A DNA stretch of 64,000 nucleotides from the NCBI RefSeq assembly GCF_016065055.1, contig NZ_CP065856.1, forward strand, positions 2,355,836 through 2,419,835. Reading direction: 5' to 3'. Every line of letters begins with the position of its first letter. Within the stretch, counting starts at the first letter, position 1. Below, piece by piece: positions 26,715 to 35,556 of this stretch. The notes under the pieces are model-generated. The model saw nothing but the letters and a program-made list of their open reading frames with translations, searched no databases and was not told where the DNA came from. The stretch comes from Halosimplex litoreum. Lineage in GTDB: Archaea > Halobacteriota > Halobacteria > Halobacteriales > Haloarculaceae. A program made the position numbers and the translations under genes.

Positions 26715-27344
26715 TCACTGGTTCGATGGGTCGGCGACGTCGCGGCCGTCGCCGTCGGCTGGGCCGGTCGCAGGCACGGGTTTGACGCCCGCGACCGTGT
26801 AACCGAACCCGCGGTCGGGGACCGACGCCCGGAAGCCCGCCGCCGCGACCCGGTCGGCCAGGGCGTCGGCGGCGAGAAACCGGGAGTCGAAGCCGACGAG
26901 GTGTTCGGCCGCGACCAGTCCCCGACCCCGAATCGTCGTCGGGTCGAACTCCCGTATCACGAGCGCGCCACCGGGCCGAAGCGCACGATGGGCTGCCGCC
27001 ACCACGTCGTCGGCGTCGGCCATGTGGTGCAACGCGTCGACGACCAGCACCGCGTCGACCGACTCGTCTGCGACCGGGAGTCTGGCGGCGTCGCCCTGGA
27101 CGGTCTCGAGTCCGTGGCCTCGTGCCTCCCGAAGCATCCCCCGGGCCGCGTCGACGACGACCGGTCGCGGCACGTCGAGCGCGCGCGAAGCGCGCCCGGT
27201 CCCGCCGCCCACGTCCAGCAGGCGCTCGACCGGTCGCTCGGCCCGCTCCAGCCCAGCCGTCAGCGTCTCCGGGTCGGCCGCGTACATCGCCCGGTCGTAC
27301 AGCCGCGCGAACCGGTGGAAGACGCCCACGTCGCCGAGTGTCAT
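26715..27344 (-). CDS. Class I SAM-dependent methyltransferase (UbiE-like)
   Basis: 209 residues with motif I LLDVGGGTGRASRAL (43-57), VVVDAARGML and the later VDALHHMADADDVVAAAHRALRPGGALVIREF. The start at ATG 27344 (MTLGDVGVFHRFARLYDRAM) matches the UbiE-like start where an FxxxAxxYD-type motif precedes motif I. Substrate unknown; quinone or small-molecule methylation are possible. Confidence 0.87.
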   Translation of the reverse strand: MTLGDVGVFHRFARLYDRAMYAADPETLTAGLERAERPVERLLDVGGGTGRASRALDVPRPVVVDAARGMLREARGHGLETVQGDAARLPVADESVDAVLVVDALHHMADADDVVAAAHRALRPGGALVIREFDPTTIRGRGLVAAEHLVGFDSRFLAADALADRVAAAGFRASVPDRGFGYTVAGVKPVPATGPADGDGRDVADPSNQ

Positions 27345-27454
27345 ACGTCCGAATACGGGTGCCTGCGGCATAACGGTGGCCGGGAACGAGACCGGAGTCC
27401 GGTCGCATCGGTCCACCGCGTCCTACAAGAGGCCGCGCCCGGTAGCCGCGAGCG

Positions 27455-28078
27455 ATGGAGTACGTCCTGCTGGGGTGGCCCGAGTCCGGGCCGACGCTGA
27501 CGCTGGACTGGCAGCGGTTCAGCTACGCCGGCAAGTTCGTGATGTCGAACACGGGGAAGGCGCTCGTCCGGACCGACGACGGGCCGGGGCCGCCGGTGAC
27601 CGACGACGGCGACGCCGCCGCCGACGTCGTCGCCGCGGCGGCGTTCAACGAGGACCGCACCGACCCGTCGGTCTGCTGGATCCGCTACATCACCGTCCGC
27701 GAGGACCGCCGCGGCGACGGGATCGGTCCGGATCTCGCCGCGTTCGTCGCCGCCCGCGCTCGCGACCGGGGCTACGACCGCGCCCGCATCGCCGTCAACA
27801 ACCCCTTCGCCTACCAGGCGCTGTACCGCGCCGGGTTCGCGTTCACCGGCGAGGAGACCGGTGTCGCCGAACTCGTCCTCGACCGGCCGCTGGGCGAGGG
27901 CGACGACGTCGCGGGGCCAGCCGGCGACCGCACGCGCGAGACCTACCAGGCCGGGCTCGACGTCTATCGCGAGCGCGCCGGAGCCGACGACGGCCCGGAC
28001 CTCTCGGCGGACGAACGCGAGTTCTTGACCGAGACGGAGGGCGTCGACCCACCGGACCCCGTCGACCCGCCCGCCTGA
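27455..28078 (+). CDS. GNAT-family N-acetyltransferase
   Basis: 207 residues. The GNAT acetyl-CoA loop appears as VREDRRGDGIGPDLAAFV, after WIRYITV (beta-4), and the C-terminal part of the fold as NNPFAYQALYRAGFAFTGEE. The substrate cannot be told. The last 55 residues are an acidic extension. It is divergent from the methyltransferase at 27344. Confidence 0.87.
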   Translation: MEYVLLGWPESGPTLTLDWQRFSYAGKFVMSNTGKALVRTDDGPGPPVTDDGDAAADVVAAAAFNEDRTDPSVCWIRYITVREDRRGDGIGPDLAAFVAARARDRGYDRARIAVNNPFAYQALYRAGFAFTGEETGVAELVLDRPLGEGDDVAGPAGDRTRETYQAGLDVYRERAGADDGPDLSADEREFLTETEGVDPPDPVDPPA

Positions 28079-28119
28079 GGGCGCTTCCGACCGGCTCCGC
28101 CCGCGGCGACCCGCACGGG

Positions 28120-29043
28120 TCAGACGGCGACTTCCTCGTCGTCGACTGGTGACTCGAAGACGCGGGCACCGCAGTCGTCGCAGGTGACCGCGGCGACGGT
28201 GCGACTGGTACAGCACGACTCGACGGTCTCGGTGCCGAACGAGACCGGGCTCCCGCAGTCGGGACAGGTCTCGAGGAAGATCCGCAGGCCGTTGCAGACC
28301 TGTCCGCGCTCCCGGGCCGACAAGCCCGCCCAGCCGGACAGGCGGTCGGCCAACAGCGTCGCCGCCGCGAGGTCCGCGTGGAACGCCGCCCGGGACTCCC
28401 AGGCGCCGACCCGCCGGCCGTCGACGCTGACCGCGAAGGAGTTGCCCACCTCCTTCGTCGTCACCTCGCCGTCGTCCAGACCGAACCGGTCGAGCCAGGG
28501 GCCGAGGTCCTCGTCGTCGGCCCGAATGGCGTCGATCTCGTCGCGCCACGCCCCCTCGAAGTCGCCGGTCAGACAGCGATCGTCGCCGCGACACGGCTCG
28601 ATCGCCCCGGCGCGTTCGAGCAGCGCCTCCGGGTCGACCGGTTGGGCGTCGGCGGGCACCGCGGCGTCACCGTCGGCACCGCCGGCTTTCGTCCCCTCGT
28701 CGCCCGCGTCCGCGTCCGCTCCGGCCCCGGCGGCGATCCCCTCGGGCGACGACTCGGGGGTCTTCCCGAAGGCCGCCAGCACCGACGCCGGCAGGTATCG
28801 CTTCGTCAGCGTCGGCGTCCCGGGGACGAGATACCCCCGCAGCCAGATCGCCGCCAGCGAGACGGCGAGGACGCCCGTCGCGACGCCGAGGGCGACCGTC
28901 GAGTAGCCGGCGGCGACGATCCAGGCCGCGAGCAGCGTCGACCCCACCGACGCGATCCCGACGTTGAGCACTGTACACGGCAGACAGCGGTTCTCGCCCG
29001 TGTACTCCGGGCGGCGCAACCGCGTCACGAGTGACCCCAGCAT
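28120..29043 (-). CDS. Membrane protein with N-terminal CxxC and C-terminal zinc ribbon
   Basis: 307 residues. The first 30 carry RRPEYTGENRCLPCTVLN with a CxxC (Cys20, Cys23), a motif I have seen in other haloarchaeal proteins. Two hydrophobic segments follow (about 30-50 and 52-68). A long acidic, Ala/Asp-rich linker precedes the C-terminal part, which has CPDCG, an adjacent CC pair and CDDCG: a four-to-six-Cys zinc-ribbon pattern. Function unknown. ATG 29043 excludes an upstream shadow. Confidence 0.7.
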   Translation of the reverse strand: MLGSLVTRLRRPEYTGENRCLPCTVLNVGIASVGSTLLAAWIVAAGYSTVALGVATGVLAVSLAAIWLRGYLVPGTPTLTKRYLPASVLAAFGKTPESSPEGIAAGAGADADAGDEGTKAGGADGDAAVPADAQPVDPEALLERAGAIEPCRGDDRCLTGDFEGAWRDEIDAIRADDEDLGPWLDRFGLDDGEVTTKEVGNSFAVSVDGRRVGAWESRAAFHADLAAATLLADRLSGWAGLSARERGQVCNGLRIFLETCPDCGSPVSFGTETVESCCTSRTVAAVTCDDCGARVFESPVDDEEVAV

Positions 29044-29222
29044 ACCACTCCGTTCACACCCCACCGAATTGAATGTGACGGACGACTGAAACCACGTTCG
29101 TGGTACGCAACTGATCGGTTGCCGTGCGGTCACGACCCTCCGCGGGTGAGCAGGCGGTCGGGCGAGGTGGTCGGGCGAGGCGGTCGGGGGATTCAAATCG
29201 GGGCTGGACCTATCGAGCGGTG

Positions 29223-30203
29223 ATGGGAAACGCAGACCTCCGGGACCTGGCCGCCATCGACGAGGTGCCGTTCGACGACCTGTCGGGGTCGGTCGTCGCC
29301 GTCGACGCGCACAACTGGCTCTACCGGTACCTGACGACGACCGTCCGCTGGACGAGCGACTCGATCTACACGACCGCCGACGGCGAGGAGGTCGCCAACC
29401 TCGTCGGCGTCGTCCAGGGGCTCCCGAAGTTCTTCGAGCACGACATCACGCCCGTGTTCGTCTTCGACGGCGACGTCGTCTCGCTCAAGGACGACGAGGT
29501 CGAGCAGCGACGCGCCGAGCGGGAGCAACGGGAGGAACGGCTCGAAGCGGCGCGTGAGGAAGGGGACGCGGTCGCCGTCGCTCGTCTCGAATCGCAGACC
29601 CAGCGGCTCACCGAGACGATCCTCTCGACAACTCGCGAGGCCCTCGAACTGCTCGACGTGCCCGTCGTGCAGGCGCCGGCCGAGGGCGAGGCCCAGGCGG
29701 CCCACATGGCCCGGGAAGGCACGGTCGACTACGTCGGGACGGAGGACTACGACGCGCTCTTGCTCGGGGCGCCGCTGACGCTGCGCCAACTTACCAGCAA
29801 GGGCGACCCCGAACTGATGGACTTCGAGGCGACGCTGGCCGCGCTCGACGTCACCTGGGAGCAACTCGTCGACGCCGCGATCCTCATGGGCACGGACTTC
29901 AACGAGGGGGTCTCCGGCTACGGGCCGAAGACCGCGGTGAAAGCCGTCCGCGAGCACGGCGACCTCTGGGGCGTCTTCGAGGCCGACGACGTCTACGTCG
30001 ACCAGGCCGACCGCATCCGCGACCTGTTCTTAGAGCCCGCCGTCACCGACGACTACGCGTTCGACCGCGAGATCGAACCCGACGTCGAGGCAGCGCGAGC
30101 CTACGTCTGCGAAGAGTGGGAGGTCGCTCCCGACGAGGTCGAGCGCGGCTTCGAGCGCATCGAGCAGTCGGTCGTCCAGACCGGCCTCGACCGCTGGACC
30201 TGA
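29223..30203 (+). CDS. fen1: Flap endonuclease 1
   Basis: 326 residues. Fen1 removes 5' flaps during Okazaki fragment maturation and base-excision repair. The N-nuclease block has [12 protein letters not shown] and [11 protein letters not shown]; the internal block has [13 protein letters not shown] and [15 protein letters not shown], with further Asp ligands in [18 protein letters not shown]. The C-terminal QTGLDRWT resembles a PIP box for binding PCNA. Start ATG 29223 matches the family start. Confidence 0.95.
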   Translation: MGNADLRDLAAIDEVPFDDLSGSVVAVDAHNWLYRYLTTTVRWTSDSIYTTADGEEVANLVGVVQGLPKFFEHDITPVFVFDGDVVSLKDDEVEQRRAEREQREERLEAAREEGDAVAVARLESQTQRLTETILSTTREALELLDVPVVQAPAEGEAQAAHMAREGTVDYVGTEDYDALLLGAPLTLRQLTSKGDPELMDFEATLAALDVTWEQLVDAAILMGTDFNEGVSGYGPKTAVKAVREHGDLWGVFEADDVYVDQADRIRDLFLEPAVTDDYAFDREIEPDVEAARAYVCEEWEVAPDEVERGFERIEQSVVQTGLDRWT

Positions 30204-30300
30204 GTCGGGCGGGCACGGCGACCGGACCCGGCACGGACTCGCCCGGTCGGTTCCACCGGTGGTTAGCCGGTGGACCGTCGCCGGCTTCGTTCGTCCGCGC

Positions 30301-31938
30301 TCAGACTGCGTCGGCCTCGTCGATCGTCGCCTCCTCGTCGGCCTCGAGGCGGAAGCGGTCGACGAGGTCGTGGACGTCGTCGCTCATTACGTTCAGATGT
30401 TCGGCGGAGTGGGCGACCTCGTCCATCGCGGTCGCCTGGTCGTCGAGCCCGGTGGAGATCTGTTCGACCGAGGCGGCGATCTCCTCGGCCAGCGCCGTGT
30501 TGTCCTCGACGATGGCGCTGACCCGTTCGGCGTCGTCGGCCTGGGTCTCGACGGCGTCGGTGATCTCGGTGACGCCCTGGCTAGTGGTCTCGATCCGGTC
30601 GCGGATCTCGCCGAGGCGGTCGCCGACGGTCTCGACGGCGTCGGCGCCGTCCTCGACCCGCCGATTGGCCTGGCGAATGCTCCCGACCAGTTCGTCGGTC
30701 TGCTGCTGGACCTCGTCGATGATCCGCGCGATGTCCTCGGCGGAGTCCTGTGACTGCTCGGCGAGGCTCTTGACCTCCTCGGCGACGACGGCGAACCCTT
30801 CGCCGGCCTCGCCGGCGCGGGCGGCCTCGATGTTGGCGTTGAGCGCCAGCATGTTCGTCTGGTCGGCGATCTCGGCGATCATCTCGACGATCTCGCCGAC
30901 CTCCGCCATCGACGCCTCCAGTGAGTCGATCCGCTGAGCCACGTCACCGGTCGCGTCGGTCGCCTCGCGGATCTCGCCGACGGCGTCGTCGACCTCCGTG
31001 ACGCCCTCCTCGGCCATGTCGGCGGCCTCCGCCGAGCGCTCGTCGATCACGCCGACGGTGGCCGTTATCTGCTGGAACGACGCCGACAGGTCCTCGACGG
31101 TGGCGCTGGCGCGCTCGGACCGGTCGGCCAGGTCGTCCGCGCCGTCGGCCAACTCCGCGCTCGAGGCGTCGATCTCCTCGATCGAGGCGGTGGCTTCCTC
31201 CGAGGAGGCCGCCAGTTGGTCGCTGGTCGCGGTCAGGTCGTCGGACTGGTCGGTCAACGACTCGATCACCTGCCGGATGTTGTACACCGCCCGCCCCAGG
31301 TCGTCGTTCATCGCGTCGAACTCCTCGTGCATCGCCCGGATCGCCTCGAACTCCTCGTCGGGTTCGGGCACGCTTGGGTCGACGGTGAGGTCGCCCTCGG
31401 CCAGGCGAGCCAGCTTCTCCCGGAGGTCGTCGAGCACCCGTTCCTGGTAGGCCTCCAGGGCCCGCTTGCGACGCCGCTCGCGGCGTCGCTCGGTGATCTC
31501 GTCGTAGACGGCCAGCGCGCCGACCCGGTCGCCGTCGTCGTCGGTCAGCAGCGTGACCGTCCGGCTGACCGGCGTCTCCTCGCCGCCGATCGTCAGCGTC
31601 GCCTCGTCGTCCTGCACGTCCGTGCCCTCGGTCAGCGCCGTCGTGACCGTGTCCTCCACGTCCGAGTCCCAGAGGTCGTGCGGGCGGGCGCCGACCGCCT
31701 CGGCGTCGGTCGTCTCGAACAGCGAGCGAGCCTGACTGTTGAGGTGGGTGATCGCTCCGTCCGTGTCGACCACCACGGTCGGCTCGGTCAACCCATCGAG
31801 GATACTCCCCACCAGCGCGGCGGCGTCGGCACCGGCGCCGTCGCCGACCGCCTCCGATCCGTCCGCGGGTTCGACAGATTCGGTCTGCTCGGTCGACTGA
31901 CCCCCCGTCTGCGCCCGTGACGCGAGTAGCGAGAACAT
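30301..31938 (-). CDS. Soluble PAS-domain methyl-accepting transducer (Htr type)
   Basis: 545 residues with no membrane segment. A PAS domain (about 43-150; EPTVVVDTDGAITHLNSQARSLF) senses a cytosolic signal. A HAMP-like linker leads to a long coiled-coil signalling domain whose tip is EIADQTNMLALNANIEAARAGE. Such proteins act in chemotaxis or other CheA-coupled arrays. Glu/Gln-rich heptads could be methylation sites. An alternative start at 31986 would add MPLGESLFGSRPHGGA. The upstream gene is the Bat-like regulator on the same strand. Confidence 0.88.
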   Translation of the reverse strand: MFSLLASRAQTGGQSTEQTESVEPADGSEAVGDGAGADAAALVGSILDGLTEPTVVVDTDGAITHLNSQARSLFETTDAEAVGARPHDLWDSDVEDTVTTALTEGTDVQDDEATLTIGGEETPVSRTVTLLTDDDGDRVGALAVYDEITERRRERRRKRALEAYQERVLDDLREKLARLAEGDLTVDPSVPEPDEEFEAIRAMHEEFDAMNDDLGRAVYNIRQVIESLTDQSDDLTATSDQLAASSEEATASIEEIDASSAELADGADDLADRSERASATVEDLSASFQQITATVGVIDERSAEAADMAEEGVTEVDDAVGEIREATDATGDVAQRIDSLEASMAEVGEIVEMIAEIADQTNMLALNANIEAARAGEAGEGFAVVAEEVKSLAEQSQDSAEDIARIIDEVQQQTDELVGSIRQANRRVEDGADAVETVGDRLGEIRDRIETTSQGVTEITDAVETQADDAERVSAIVEDNTALAEEIAASVEQISTGLDDQATAMDEVAHSAEHLNVMSDDVHDLVDRFRLEADEEATIDEADAV

Positions 31939-32000
31939 AGCTCCACCGTGTGGGCGACTACCAAAGAGCGATTCTCCTAACGGCATTGGGCGGATCCGTG

Positions 32001-32026
32001 GCCGCCCCAATACAGATTGGGGTGGC
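32001..32026. terminator. Strong inverted repeat between the Bat-like regulator and transducer genes
   Basis: Arms at 32001-32011 (GCCGCCCCAAT) and 32016-32026 pair at 10 of 11 positions, with a G-T pair at the other, around a 4-nt loop. It may terminate the regulator transcript or act as an operator for the transducer. It lies 15 bp upstream of the alternative transducer start at 31986. Confidence 0.4.
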
Positions 32027-32069
32027 GCGACCGGTCGAATATCGTGCCTGAAAACGGGCCGACGGCCCG

Positions 32070-34613
32070 TCACTCCTCGAGCAGCGAGCGCAGGAGGTTC
32101 GCTTGCGCGCGTCGGAGGTGTTCGGCGAACGTCGGCTGGGCGACCGACAGGTCGGCGGCGACCTTTTCGCCGGAGCTGTGGCGGGGCCACTCGAAGAAGC
32201 CGGCGTCGTAGGCGGCGAGCAGGGCGGCCCGCTGGCGTTCGGTGAGCGCGTCGAACGGGTCGGACTCGGCGACGGTCGGGTCCGTCCGCTGTGCGAGCAC
32301 CGTCGCCTCGCCGTCGCCGCCCAGCCGCCCGGTCAGTTCTCGCACGTCGGTCTCGGGCCGGACGCGAGCGACCAGTCGGGCGTGCCCGTCGGTGTGGACG
32401 AGCCGGACGATCCGCCCGCCGGCGCCGCGGACCGCGTCGGCGGCCGTGCGGTCGACGGTCCGCAGTTCGAAGCGCGTCCGGTCGGCGGACGCGGAGACGA
32501 CGCGACCGTCGGCGACCCCGGCGGCGGCCGCCAGCCCGTCGGCGACGGCGTCGGCGTCGGCCGCGGTCTCCGCGTAGAGGAGACACGTCTCGTCGGCTGC
32601 CGGGACGGCCCGAGTGACGGTCACGTCCGCGCCGAGTTCGTTCACCAGCGGTCCGATCGGTGCGAGACTGGAGTCGATGCGCACGACCAGTTCGACCTCG
32701 TCGTCGGCACTGGCAGCCAGGCGTCGCTTGGCAGCCCCGCTCGCCTTGGCGACCATGTCGGCCAGTTCGACCAGCACCGTCACCGTCTCCTCGTCGAAGG
32801 CGTCGGGCGCGCCGGCACAGACCGTGAGCACGCCGTGGGGGACCCCGTGGTGGACCAGCGGGAACGCGGCCACCGACCGGAAGTCCCGCGACAGCGCTTC
32901 CTGCCGCCAGGCCTCGCCGCGGAAGTCGCTGGCGACGCGGTCGACGACGACCGGCTCGCGCGTCCGCCTCGCCCGCCGCGTCGGATTCTCCGCCCCGCCG
33001 CCGGCGTCCGCGACGGTCGCCTCGACCACCTCGAAGTAGCCATCGCCGCGACCGGCGACCGCCTCGACCGTCGGCTCGTCGCCGCCCCGGTCGCGGGTCG
33101 AGAGCGCGACGAGCGAGAACTGCTCGACGGCCGCCAGCCGCTCGCAGACGAGGTCGGCGATCTCCGCGGGCGTCTCCGCGCCCACCAGCGCGTGACCGAT
33201 CCGCCGGACGCGCTCGTTGATCTCGTCGAGTCGTTCGAGCCGGCGGTGCTGGCGCGACAGTTCGGCGTCGCGCTCGGTCAGCGCCCGCTTTCGAGCGACG
33301 GTGTCCAGCGCCGCCTCGGCGTTGGCCGCCAGCAGGTCCGCCAGCTCGACCGTCCGGTCGTCGAAGGCCGCGACCGCCGTCGACCCGGCGAGCAAGATTC
33401 CGTGCTCGCCCATCGGCACGAACAGCTCCGACCGGACCGCTGTCTCCGGATTGTACACCGCTTCGGCGGCCCGGACGTCGTCGAAGACGGCGACTTCGCC
33501 GCGCATGAACGCCTCCCAGGCGACGCCCTCGCCCGGGCCGAAGGTCGGTACTTCCTCGACGACCTCGTCGGCGCCGGCGTTCCGTGCTGCGGGTTCGAGG
33601 ACGTTCGCCGCCTCGTCGAACAGGAACGCGCCGACCACCTCGATGTCGAGCAGGTCCGTCGTCGCCGCGACCACCCGCTCGCAGATGGCTTCCTCGCTCT
33701 CCAGCGGCAGCAGTTCTCTCGTCACGTCGTGCAGCGCCGTCAGCGTCTCCTCGTGGTCTCGGTAGTCCGAGACGTCCCGGCCGACGCCGGCGAACCCGAC
33801 CACCTCGCCGTCCGCGTCGGTGATCGGCGCGCCGTTGAACTCGTAGGGGACCGCCTCGCCGTCGCGGGTCACCAGGTCGGCTTCGACCGCCCCCGGAGCC
33901 GACTCCGCGCCGATATCGCCCAGCGCCTCGGCGACCCGCGCCCGGTCGGCCACCGCCACGAAGTCGAGCGCCCCCATCGTCGCGATCTCCCCGGAGTCGT
34001 ACCCCGTGACCCGCTCCAGACCGTCGTTCCACTGGACGATCCGGCCGTCCGCGGAGAACGCGTACAGCACGTCGGGGACCGTCTCCAGCAGCGTCTCTGT
34101 CAGCGCTCGGTCCGACCACTCGCGACCGTCGCCGCGGCCGGCGAGTTCGCCCGCGAGGAGGTCCGCGACGCCGTCGACCACCGTCCGAGCGGTCGAGCGG
34201 TCCCGCGCAGCCGCCCCCTCCCCGACGAAACAGACGGCCCCGAACGGATCGCCGTCGACTGTCACCCGTCTTCCTGCGAACCACTCGCTCGACGCGTCGT
34301 CTCCTCCCGTCTCGACCGTCGGATCCGGACTGCCGACGGTCGCCCGTATCCGACGGTCCGAGACGGCGAACCTCGACGCATCGTCCTCGGTCGCAGCGGT
34401 GTGGACGACCCACCCGTCCGTACCGACCTGCACCAGCGCGCCTGCTGTACAGCCGAGCGCTACGCGCCCGAGTTCGACGACCGTCGCTATCCCGTCGTCC
34501 TCGCGTCCGTACTGGACGCGTCCGCTCGCCGGTCGGTGTCCCGCTCGCCCGGGGCCGTCGTCGCCCGGGTCCTCGACCGGTCGATCGGCCGCCGGCTGTG
34601 TGTCCTCTCCCAT
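32070..34613 (-). CDS. Multi-sensor Bat-like transcription regulator (PAS, GAF, HTH_10)
   Basis: 847 residues. In order: an N-terminal region (about 1-160) with a possible GAF-like fold; a PAS domain (about 162-285; ALTETLLETVPDVLYAFSADGRIVQWNDG); two GAF domains (about 300-440 and 470-630); a GAF/HTH-associated domain near 640-780; and a C-terminal HTH_10 helix-turn-helix (DALTERQRAALLAAYDAGFFEWPRHSSGEKVAADLSVAQPTFAEHLRRAQANLL). This is the architecture of the bacterio-opsin activator family. It probably binds DNA in response to redox, light or ligand. The start at 34613 was chosen because the upstream frame is unprotein-like. Confidence 0.88.
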   Translation of the reverse strand: MGEDTQPAADRPVEDPGDDGPGRAGHRPASGRVQYGREDDGIATVVELGRVALGCTAGALVQVGTDGWVVHTAATEDDASRFAVSDRRIRATVGSPDPTVETGGDDASSEWFAGRRVTVDGDPFGAVCFVGEGAAARDRSTARTVVDGVADLLAGELAGRGDGREWSDRALTETLLETVPDVLYAFSADGRIVQWNDGLERVTGYDSGEIATMGALDFVAVADRARVAEALGDIGAESAPGAVEADLVTRDGEAVPYEFNGAPITDADGEVVGFAGVGRDVSDYRDHEETLTALHDVTRELLPLESEEAICERVVAATTDLLDIEVVGAFLFDEAANVLEPAARNAGADEVVEEVPTFGPGEGVAWEAFMRGEVAVFDDVRAAEAVYNPETAVRSELFVPMGEHGILLAGSTAVAAFDDRTVELADLLAANAEAALDTVARKRALTERDAELSRQHRRLERLDEINERVRRIGHALVGAETPAEIADLVCERLAAVEQFSLVALSTRDRGGDEPTVEAVAGRGDGYFEVVEATVADAGGGAENPTRRARRTREPVVVDRVASDFRGEAWRQEALSRDFRSVAAFPLVHHGVPHGVLTVCAGAPDAFDEETVTVLVELADMVAKASGAAKRRLAASADDEVELVVRIDSSLAPIGPLVNELGADVTVTRAVPAADETCLLYAETAADADAVADGLAAAAGVADGRVVSASADRTRFELRTVDRTAADAVRGAGGRIVRLVHTDGHARLVARVRPETDVRELTGRLGGDGEATVLAQRTDPTVAESDPFDALTERQRAALLAAYDAGFFEWPRHSSGEKVAADLSVAQPTFAEHLRRAQANLLRSLLEE

Positions 34614-34723
34614 CTCTGATCCGGGGTGGGTCCCGTCTGTCCGTCTCCAAGGAACAGTATCGTATAAGCGTCCGGGGGTAAGTATCAGCCGAAAGATTCC
34701 GGGATCGACGGGCAGAAACGAAC

Positions 34724-35485
34724 TCACCCGCCGGGACAGCCCGTTTCCCACGTCTCCTCGTCGAGGATCACGGGCACGTCCACCGACAGCTCGGAGTCGT
34801 AGCCGGCGAAACGCGTGTCGATAGACGCGCTCGCCGAACTCCCGCCCTGGCTCACTTCGAAGCGGACCGCCGACCGCAGCGGGCGACTCGTCTCGGCGTC
34901 GAGCCAGACCCGCACCGTCGCGTTCTCGACGCTCGGCCCGCCGAGCAGCGACCGGTCGCGTCGTTCCTGATACCTGGTGAGCGCCTCCGTCGTCGGGCGG
35001 CCGACGAGCAGGACCGCCTTCTCGCCGTCGACGGTGCGAGTGCCGTTGTGGGAGAGCGACCCCGATTCGAGCAGCGCGAGCTGGCGCGCGGCCGGCGTCG
35101 TCGTCCGCCAGTCGTCGGCAGTCACGTTCTCGACGCCCCACATGTCCATCCCCATCGGCCCGCCGCACTCCCGGTAGGCGGTCCCGTCGATCACGTACGC
35201 TTCGTGCGCCTCGCCCTCGTGGACGCTCGTCGAGTGCATCCGCCGGTCGGCGGCGTCGACGGTGCCGTTCGTCCCTACCGCGACGCGCTCGGTCTCGCCG
35301 TCGGCTGTCGCGACGACGCGCAGGTCCCCGTCGAAGCGGTAGGTGTCGGTGGCGTTGACGGCGTCACGGGCGTCGGCGAGCGCGGAGGCGGCGCGCTCGT
35401 CGCGGGAGTGGTCCGGGCCGAGCACGGAGCACCCGGCGAGGACGAGACAGACGGCTATGACGAGGTGGAGGGCCGGCCGGTCCAT
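34724..35485 (-). CDS. Haloarchaeal lipoprotein, lipobox LAGC
   Basis: 253 residues. MDRPALHLVIAVCLVLAGC has a lipobox with Cys19. The rest is exported and rich in Thr and Asp, with several N-X-S/T sequons (NAT, NGT, NVT). It may carry a LolA/LppX-like fold (YRFDGDLRVVATADG ... ENATVRVWLDAETSRPLRSAVRFEVSQGGSSASASI), as in haloarchaeal DUF-type lipoproteins. Its gene is divergent from fumC. Function unknown. Confidence 0.78.
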   Translation of the reverse strand: MDRPALHLVIAVCLVLAGCSVLGPDHSRDERAASALADARDAVNATDTYRFDGDLRVVATADGETERVAVGTNGTVDAADRRMHSTSVHEGEAHEAYVIDGTAYRECGGPMGMDMWGVENVTADDWRTTTPAARQLALLESGSLSHNGTRTVDGEKAVLLVGRPTTEALTRYQERRDRSLLGGPSVENATVRVWLDAETSRPLRSAVRFEVSQGGSSASASIDTRFAGYDSELSVDVPVILDEETWETGCPGG

Positions 35486-35523
35486 GGTCGGGCGATGGAC
35501 CGCGGGTGCCAAGTGTCTTCGGT

Positions 35524-35531
35524 GGGTTTTA
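35524..35531 (+). promoter_or_regulatory. TATA-like promoter of fumC
   Basis: ggttttac lies about 26-33 nt before ATG 35557, consistent with a leaderless transcript. The divergent lipoprotein gene starts at 35485. Confidence 0.45.
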
Positions 35532-35556
35532 CGCCTCTCCCTGCGACGCTCCGGGT

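Noticed and set aside
32103-34619. 838-codon plus-strand frame opposite the Bat-like regulator
   Set aside because: Compositional shadow with no recognisable domain; the minus-strand gene has clear PAS, GAF and HTH_10 domains.
30301-34650. Very long minus-strand frame of 1449 codons
   Set aside because: Only its last 545 codons are a real gene (the transducer). The first part is an Arg-rich frame through the Bat-like regulator gene, caused by high-GC codon bias.
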